This document shows positions 22,507-27,139 of a DNA stretch of 27,139 nucleotides, one piece after another. The position numbers and the translations under genes were made by a program. A model generated the notes under the pieces. That model was not told where the DNA came from and searched no databases. It saw only the letters and a program-made list of their open reading frames with translations. Positions within the stretch are counted from its first letter, which is position 1; each line of letters begins with the position of its first letter. Source of the stretch: Citromicrobium sp. (GTDB lineage: Bacteria > Pseudomonadota > Alphaproteobacteria > Sphingomonadales > Sphingomonadaceae); NCBI GenBank assembly GCA_002712945.1, contig PAVA01000027.1, forward strand, positions 1-27,139. Reading direction: 5' to 3'.

Positions 22507-25008
22507 TTAGTAGCCGAAGACCAGCGAGATGCTCGCCGCGCGGGGCGGGCCGATCTGCACGAACGGGTTGGCGTTCGAGAGGTCACCGCCGAAGCCGCCG
22601 ACATAGACCTCGTCGAAGAGGTTGGTCAGGTTCAGCTGCAGAGCGATGTCGTCACCCCAGGGGTTCTCGGCGAACGTCCAGCGCACGTCGAGGTCGACCA
22701 GCGTGTAGCCGTCGGTCTCTGCCGTGTTGGTGTCGTTCACGTAGCGCTTGCCGGTGTGCTTGACCTGCGCACCCAGTTCGACCGGGCCGAGGTTGTACTG
22801 CACGCGGCCACCGACCGACCACAGAGGAGCGCCCGATTCGTTCTTGCCGGCAGTCGGCAGGAAGATGGGTGCGCCCGAGCCGTCGACACCGTCCTGCACG
22901 TCTTCCTTGATTTCCGATTCGTTGACCGAACCGAAAACGTAGAGCAGCAGGTCGCGCGTCGGCTGGTAGGCGAGGCTGGCGTCGACGCCATACTTGTCCA
23001 CCTGGCCGAGGTTGCGGGTGATCGTTTCATCGAGGATCGGATCGTACGAGGCCGCGAGGCGATTCTCGTAACGGGTGAAGTAACCCGCGATCTGGCCCTG
23101 GATGTTGCCGGTCGTGAAACGGAAGCCCGCATCGATCGTGTCGGTGGTTTCCGGAGCCGGGCGCGCGCTGGCGGCGGTATCCGGATAGTACAGCGAATCG
23201 TACAGAACGTCGGTGCCGGGGACCGAGAGACCCTTGGCATAGTTCGCGAAGATCGACGCATCGCCGAGGTCGAACACGAAGCCGACGTTCGGCAGCAGCT
23301 CGTCATATTCGTAGATGCGCTGCTGCGGCAGGGCCGAGCCGGTCACCACGCCGGTGGTCGGATCGAACGAGTACGGGTTCGCCGCTTCGTAAGCTGCACG
23401 CGCCGATTCGGGGATGCAGTCGAGGAAACCGCCCGCCGAGGTCGTGTAGCAGTTCTGGTTGAGGTTGCGGCGGAAGAACGGCGCACGCAGACCCAGCACC
23501 GCGGTAAGATCGCCGAAGGTGCCGCGATACTCGCCCGAGATCTGGTTGAGGATCGCGTAGGACTGGCGATCGCGCTTGTTCAGCTCGTAACCGTCCGAGG
23601 TGAGAAGCGGATCGTTGACCGGGAAGACCGTGGTCGGTTCGCCATTGGCGTACAGGTAGGTCGTCTGGCCGGTCTGGCGGTGGTCCGCATCGTCGTAGGT
23701 GTAGGCGAGACGAACGATGTGGTTCTCGTTGATCTCGTAGGCCAGGTTGGCGATCACGCCGATACGGTGCGTGCGGGTCTGGCTCGGGTCGCTACCCGCA
23801 ACGCGGTCGAGCAGGTCGCCGTCGCCATTGAGGTCGCGCCCATAGTAGTAACCGCCGTTGAGGAAGCCGGTGATCGGCGTGCCGCCAACCGTGAAGAAGG
23901 CTTCGCGCAGATCTTCCGGACCGCCGCCATTGGCCTTCACGTACTGGTAGCTCGGGTCGACCGTGAGAACGAGACCGTCGGCCAGCGTGAAGCGCGAGGA
24001 ACCGCGGATGTTGCCGGTGTTCGACGGGTTGTAGCGGCGGTCGAATTCAGCGCCGCAGCCATTGCGATCGTCGTAGCGATCCGAGGTGCCCGTGGGGCCG
24101 CCGCCGCCGAACAGCTGACCCTGCGGAATGGTGCAGGGATAGTTGATGTCGTAGAAGCGGCTGTCGGCGTCGGTGATGTCGCCGATGGGAACCGAACCGG
24201 CGAAGTTGTTGCGGTTCTCGTTGTAGTGGCCGGCCACGGCGATGAAGTCGCCATTGGAGCCGATGTCCTGCCAGATGCGGCCATTGTACTGCTGCTTCTC
24301 GACCTTGCCGTAGTTGTTGTACGGGTTGTCGTAGCGGGTGTAGCTGGCCGAAACGAAGGCCTTGGTACCGAAGCCGGTGAAATCGCCGGTGTCGACCATC
24401 GCGAAGCCGCGCATGTACAGGCGGCTGCGATCGTTGCCTTCGGCGAAGACGTCGCCAGCAGTGATGGTGGTGGTGATCTTGAACTCGTCGCTCGGCTCGC
24501 GGGTACGGATGTTGATCGTACCGCCGACCGCGGAGGCCGTCGGGCTGTCGACGTCGGTCGCGCCGAGGTTCACGCTGACCGATTCCAGCACTTCGGGGTC
24601 GACCTGCTGGTTGGTGTAGAGCGCGTAGTTGCCCGAGTCGTTCAGCGGCAGGCCGTCGAGCGTCTGCGAGATGCGATCGTCGGCGAAACCGCGAATGGTG
24701 AAGCTGCCGCCCGACGAACCCCAGGGGTCGTTGTTCTGGAAGCTGACGCCGGGGACCAGGTTGACGATGTCGTTGACGGTCTGGCCGGGGCGCTGGCGGC
24801 GGATGATCTCTTCGTTGAGCTCCTGCTTCGCCTTGGGAGTGTCGGGGATTTCCACGCCGCCCACGTCCTGTGCGCGGGTGCCGCTGACGACGATGGTGGT
24901 GCCTTCCTCGAACTCGACCGAGCCGGTCGACTGCGCGGATGCCGGGGCCGAAACGGCTGCGGCGGAGAGGCCGACAACGCTCGTTGCCAGCAAATACTTG
25001 AGCTTCAT
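22507..25008 (-). CDS. TonB-dependent outer-membrane receptor
   Basis: An 833-aa outer-membrane beta-barrel importer. A signal peptide (1-25, cleaved after ASA) is followed by a TonB-box-like TTIVVSGTR. The plug domain (about 55-170) has RQRPGQTVNDIVNLVPGVSF and FTIRGFADDRISQTLDGLPLND, followed by GGTINIRTREPSDEF. The barrel ends LVFGY, with the terminal aromatic needed for assembly. The ligand cannot be read from sequence. No Fur-like box was recognised upstream. It follows an IPNS-like oxygenase and a nucleoside transporter on the same strand after a 246-bp gap with its own leader, so it may import the same substrate class. Confidence 0.96.
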   Translation of the reverse strand: MKLKYLLATSVVGLSAAAVSAPASAQSTGSVEFEEGTTIVVSGTRAQDVGGVEIPDTPKAKQELNEEIIRRQRPGQTVNDIVNLVPGVSFQNNDPWGSSGGSFTIRGFADDRISQTLDGLPLNDSGNYALYTNQQVDPEVLESVSVNLGATDVDSPTASAVGGTINIRTREPSDEFKITTTITAGDVFAEGNDRSRLYMRGFAMVDTGDFTGFGTKAFVSASYTRYDNPYNNYGKVEKQQYNGRIWQDIGSNGDFIAVAGHYNENRNNFAGSVPIGDITDADSRFYDINYPCTIPQGQLFGGGGPTGTSDRYDDRNGCGAEFDRRYNPSNTGNIRGSSRFTLADGLVLTVDPSYQYVKANGGGPEDLREAFFTVGGTPITGFLNGGYYYGRDLNGDGDLLDRVAGSDPSQTRTHRIGVIANLAYEINENHIVRLAYTYDDADHRQTGQTTYLYANGEPTTVFPVNDPLLTSDGYELNKRDRQSYAILNQISGEYRGTFGDLTAVLGLRAPFFRRNLNQNCYTTSAGGFLDCIPESARAAYEAANPYSFDPTTGVVTGSALPQQRIYEYDELLPNVGFVFDLGDASIFANYAKGLSVPGTDVLYDSLYYPDTAASARPAPETTDTIDAGFRFTTGNIQGQIAGYFTRYENRLAASYDPILDETITRNLGQVDKYGVDASLAYQPTRDLLLYVFGSVNESEIKEDVQDGVDGSGAPIFLPTAGKNESGAPLWSVGGRVQYNLGPVELGAQVKHTGKRYVNDTNTAETDGYTLVDLDVRWTFAENPWGDDIALQLNLTNLFDEVYVGGFGGDLSNANPFVQIGPPRAASISLVFGY

Positions 25009-25147
25009 GGACTAACCCCTTTGAAGACGCTCTGCGGAAAAAAGGAATCTAACGGGCCGACCCCCCTGGGCCGGTCGCTGGCGCCTAAGGCTTGTTTTGT
25101 GACATGCAAATTACCGAATGGCGGCTGGACGACTCACCAATCCGTCG

Positions 25148-25186
25148 CACCCCGAAAAACCGCACGAATCTGCCGTTTTTGGGGTG
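25148..25186. repeat. 12-bp imperfect inverted repeat in the receptor leader
   Basis: CACCCC-g-AAAAAC (25148-25160) and GTTTTTGGGGTG (25175-25186) pair over 12 bp with one bulged G and a 14-nt loop. It lies 140 bp before the receptor start and 62 bp after the preceding oxygenase (minus direction). No T run follows, so it is either an operator, an RNA element of the leader, or a weak terminator. Confidence 0.45.
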
Positions 25187-25254
25187 TTGCTGCAGCGCAA
25201 CATTCGGGACTTTATTTTAGCGGGCTCTGCGCGGGGCCGGATTCGGGCGCGCGC

Positions 25255-26184
25255 TCAGGCCAGATTGATCTCGCGCAGCCGCTGCATGAGAAAGTCATGC
25301 GCGAGAATCGGGGGCGGTGCCGAATCCTCCTCGCCCTCGGCAATGCACGAGGGCAGCGGCGCGATTTCGAAGTCGGGCCGGAAATGGAGGAAGAACGGCA
25401 TCGAATAGCGCGCCCGGCGCGCGGCCTCTCCGCTCGGGTTGACGACCCGGTGCGTGGTCGAACGCAGGTGTCCGTTGGTCAGCCGCTCCAGCATGTCGCC
25501 GATATTGACCACCAGCGCTCCGGGCGGGGGGCGCACCGCGAGCCACTCGTCCTTGCGGGTGAGCAGTTCCAGCCCGGCTTCCTCGGCGCCGAGCAGCAGA
25601 GTGATCGCGTTGATGTCGCCGTGGGGTGCGGCGCGAATCGCGCCGTCGGGCGCATCCTCGGGCAGGGGCGGATAGCGAAGCAGGCGCAAGACCGAATTGC
25701 CGTCCTCGATCGCCGGGTCGAAGAACGCCGCATCCTCGCCCAGATGCAGCGCGATGGCAGTAAGAATGCGCCGCCCGCTCGCCTCGAAGGCGAGGAAGAG
25801 TTCGCGCATGGTCGCCTCGAACTCGGGCACTTCGGCGGGCCGCACGTTCGGCTCCATGAACTCGGCCAGCGGATGGCCTTCATCCAGATCGCGCCCGACG
25901 TGCCAGAATTCCTTCAGATCGAAGATGTCGGCGCCCTTCGCCCGCTCCTGCCCGAAGGGCGTGTAGCCGCGTGCGCCCGCATTGCCCGCGATATGGTAGG
26001 CGCGCTTGGTCTCCTCGGGCAGCGCGAAGAAGGCGCGGCTGGCCGCTTCGGCCCGCGCGATCAGGGCGTCGGGAATCGCATGATCGCGCACGACCCCGAA
26101 GCCGAACTCGGCGAAGCTGCGCCCCAGCTCTTCCGCGATCTCCTCCAGCGGACGATCGAGCGAAACGGATGCGATATCGGACAT
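25255..26184 (-). CDS. Isopenicillin N synthase-like Fe(II) oxygenase
   Basis: A 309-aa non-heme iron oxygenase of the IPNS/2-oxoglutarate-dependent family, cytosolic. The N-terminal DIOX_N-like part (FAEFGFGVVRDHAIPDALI; FFALPEETKRAYHI; RGYTPFGQERAKG) is followed by the catalytic jelly roll. Iron ligands are H188, D190 (PHGDINAITLL) and H245 (STTHRVVNP). R259 and S261 (RYSMPFF) are the usual cosubstrate-binding RxS pair. Most such bacterial proteins use 2-oxoglutarate; true IPNS activity is unlikely without ACV synthetase. It starts 15 bp after the nupC stop, so the two form an operon. A nucleoside- or base-oxidising role is a context-based guess. Confidence 0.92.
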   Translation of the reverse strand: MSDIASVSLDRPLEEIAEELGRSFAEFGFGVVRDHAIPDALIARAEAASRAFFALPEETKRAYHIAGNAGARGYTPFGQERAKGADIFDLKEFWHVGRDLDEGHPLAEFMEPNVRPAEVPEFEATMRELFLAFEASGRRILTAIALHLGEDAAFFDPAIEDGNSVLRLLRYPPLPEDAPDGAIRAAPHGDINAITLLLGAEEAGLELLTRKDEWLAVRPPPGALVVNIGDMLERLTNGHLRSTTHRVVNPSGEAARRARYSMPFFLHFRPDFEIAPLPSCIAEGEEDSAPPPILAHDFLMQRLREINLA

Positions 26185-26199
26185 GGGATAAGCCTCTTG

Positions 26200-27139
26200 T
26201 CAGGCAGGCAGGAAGAGCCCGGCGAGCGCCGCGCTCATGAGGTTGGCGAGCGATCCCGCGACCAGCGCGCGGATGCCCAGCTTCGCGATCACGGGCCGCT
26301 GGTTGGGTGCCAGCCCCCCGGTCACCGCCATCTGGATCGCGATCGAGCTGAAATTGGCAAAGCCGCACAAGGCAAAGGTGATGATCGCGCGGGTCCGCTC
26401 GGAAATGGCGGCGGCGTCGAGCTGGCCCAGTTCGATGAAGGCGACGAATTCGTTGAGCACGATCTTGGTGCCGAACAGACCGCCGGCGAGGCCTGCATCC
26501 TCCCACGGCACGCCGATCAGGAACATGATCGGCGCAAAGAGGACGCCGAGCAGCTGCTGGAAGGAAAGATCGTCATAGCCGAACCAGCTGCCCGCCCAGC
26601 CGAGCAGGCCGTTGGCCAGCGCCACCAGCGCGACGAAGGCGAGCACCATCGCGCCCACCGCAACCGCCAGCTTCACGCCGGTCTGGGCCCCTTGCGCGGC
26701 GGCCTCGATGACATTGGCGGGGCGTTCGCCCTCCTCGAAGGTTTCGGCGACCTCGACCTCGTGCGCGCGCTCACCTTCGGTGATCGCGGCGGGGCCTTCG
26801 GCGCTGATGCGCCCGCGCGGCAGGGCCAGTTCGCCCTCGGCCCCGGGCGAGGCCTCGTCAACGTCGGGCATGATGATCTTCGCCATCAGGATGCCACCGG
26901 GGGCGGACATGAAGGCTGCGGCCAGCAGGAAGGGCAGGTATTCGTTGCCGAGCAGCCCGGCGTAAGCCGCCAGGATCGTGCCCGCCACACCCGCCATGCC
27001 CACCGTCATCAGCGTGAACAGGCGGCTGGGCGCGAGCGAAGCGAGATAGGGCCGCACCACCAGCGGGCTTTCCGACTGACCGACGAAAATGTTCGCCGCC
27101 GATCCCAGCGCCTCGACCTTGCTGACGCCGGTGATCGCG
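26200..27139 (-). CDS. nupC: NupC/CNT family nucleoside transporter (5' end outside window)
   Basis: Concentrative nucleoside transporter, an inner-membrane symporter using H+ or Na+. 312 codons and the stop are inside the window; about 100 N-terminal residues lie beyond 27139, so the ORF continues past the in-frame GTG at 27060. The substrate-site motif reads ANIFVGQSESPLVVRPY, where family members usually have GQTEAPL. The later motif LCGFANFSSIAIQ is intact. Between two transmembrane parts is an acidic segment (PDVDEASPGAEGELALPRG to GERPANVI) that looks some 30 residues longer than in the NupC proteins I recall. The gene leads directly into the oxygenase gene. Confidence 0.93.
   Translation of the reverse strand, partial: AITGVSKVEALGSAANIFVGQSESPLVVRPYLASLAPSRLFTLMTVGMAGVAGTILAAYAGLLGNEYLPFLLAAAFMSAPGGILMAKIIMPDVDEASPGAEGELALPRGRISAEGPAAITEGERAHEVEVAETFEEGERPANVIEAAAQGAQTGVKLAVAVGAMVLAFVALVALANGLLGWAGSWFGYDDLSFQQLLGVLFAPIMFLIGVPWEDAGLAGGLFGTKIVLNEFVAFIELGQLDAAAISERTRAIITFALCGFANFSSIAIQMAVTGGLAPNQRPVIAKLGIRALVAGSLANLMSAALAGLFLPA

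Overview
The window is about 27 kb of GC-rich, densely coding chromosome from an alphaproteobacterium, most likely a sphingomonad of the Erythrobacteraceae type (Erythrobacter, Qipengyuania or Altererythrobacter). I infer this from gene content and protein flavour: an NDUFA12 homologue next to a DUF2155 lipoprotein and aat, a bacteriophytochrome with an HWE-type kinase and a fused receiver domain, a TonB-dependent receptor with its own TonB-like protein, and a PHA-granule-associated protein. The genus is not proven. I see no phage, transposase, integrase or CRISPR array.

Region 1 (1-5226) is the core trnW-secE-nusG-rplK block on the minus strand, but it is interrupted. A glyoxalase-like gene, a 49-codon gene and an inverted alanine/glycine:cation symporter lie between tRNA-Trp and secE. 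A 61-aa zinc-binding-like protein and an inverted CPBP protease lie between nusG and rplK.

Region 2 (5390-11356) is the most unusual part. It is a tight plus-strand run of cytochrome P450, MBOAT O-acyltransferase, SGNH-like partner, radical SAM enzyme and Fe(II)/2-oxoglutarate oxygenase, with 1-bp and 4-bp overlaps at two junctions. It looks like an undescribed tailoring or biosynthetic operon. The product cannot be read from the sequence.

Region 3 (11383-14054) is housekeeping. aat runs plus, facing a minus-strand operon recX-DUF192-NDUFA12-DUF2155, with a 55-bp convergent overlap of coding ends.

Region 4 (14188-21600) runs on the plus strand. It holds a stand-alone fatty acyl-AMP ligase, then a TelA/XpaC-like/PHA-system operon behind a promoter overlapped by a perfect palindrome. 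A terminator-like hairpin follows, then the light-sensing pair bphO-bphP, in which heme oxygenase makes the biliverdin for the phytochrome kinase.

Region 5 (21622-27139) runs on the minus strand: a NupC-type nucleoside transporter (5' end outside the window), an isopenicillin-N-synthase-like oxygenase, a TonB-dependent receptor and a TonB-family protein. Together they suggest uptake and oxidative handling of a nucleoside-like nutrient, which is inference from context.
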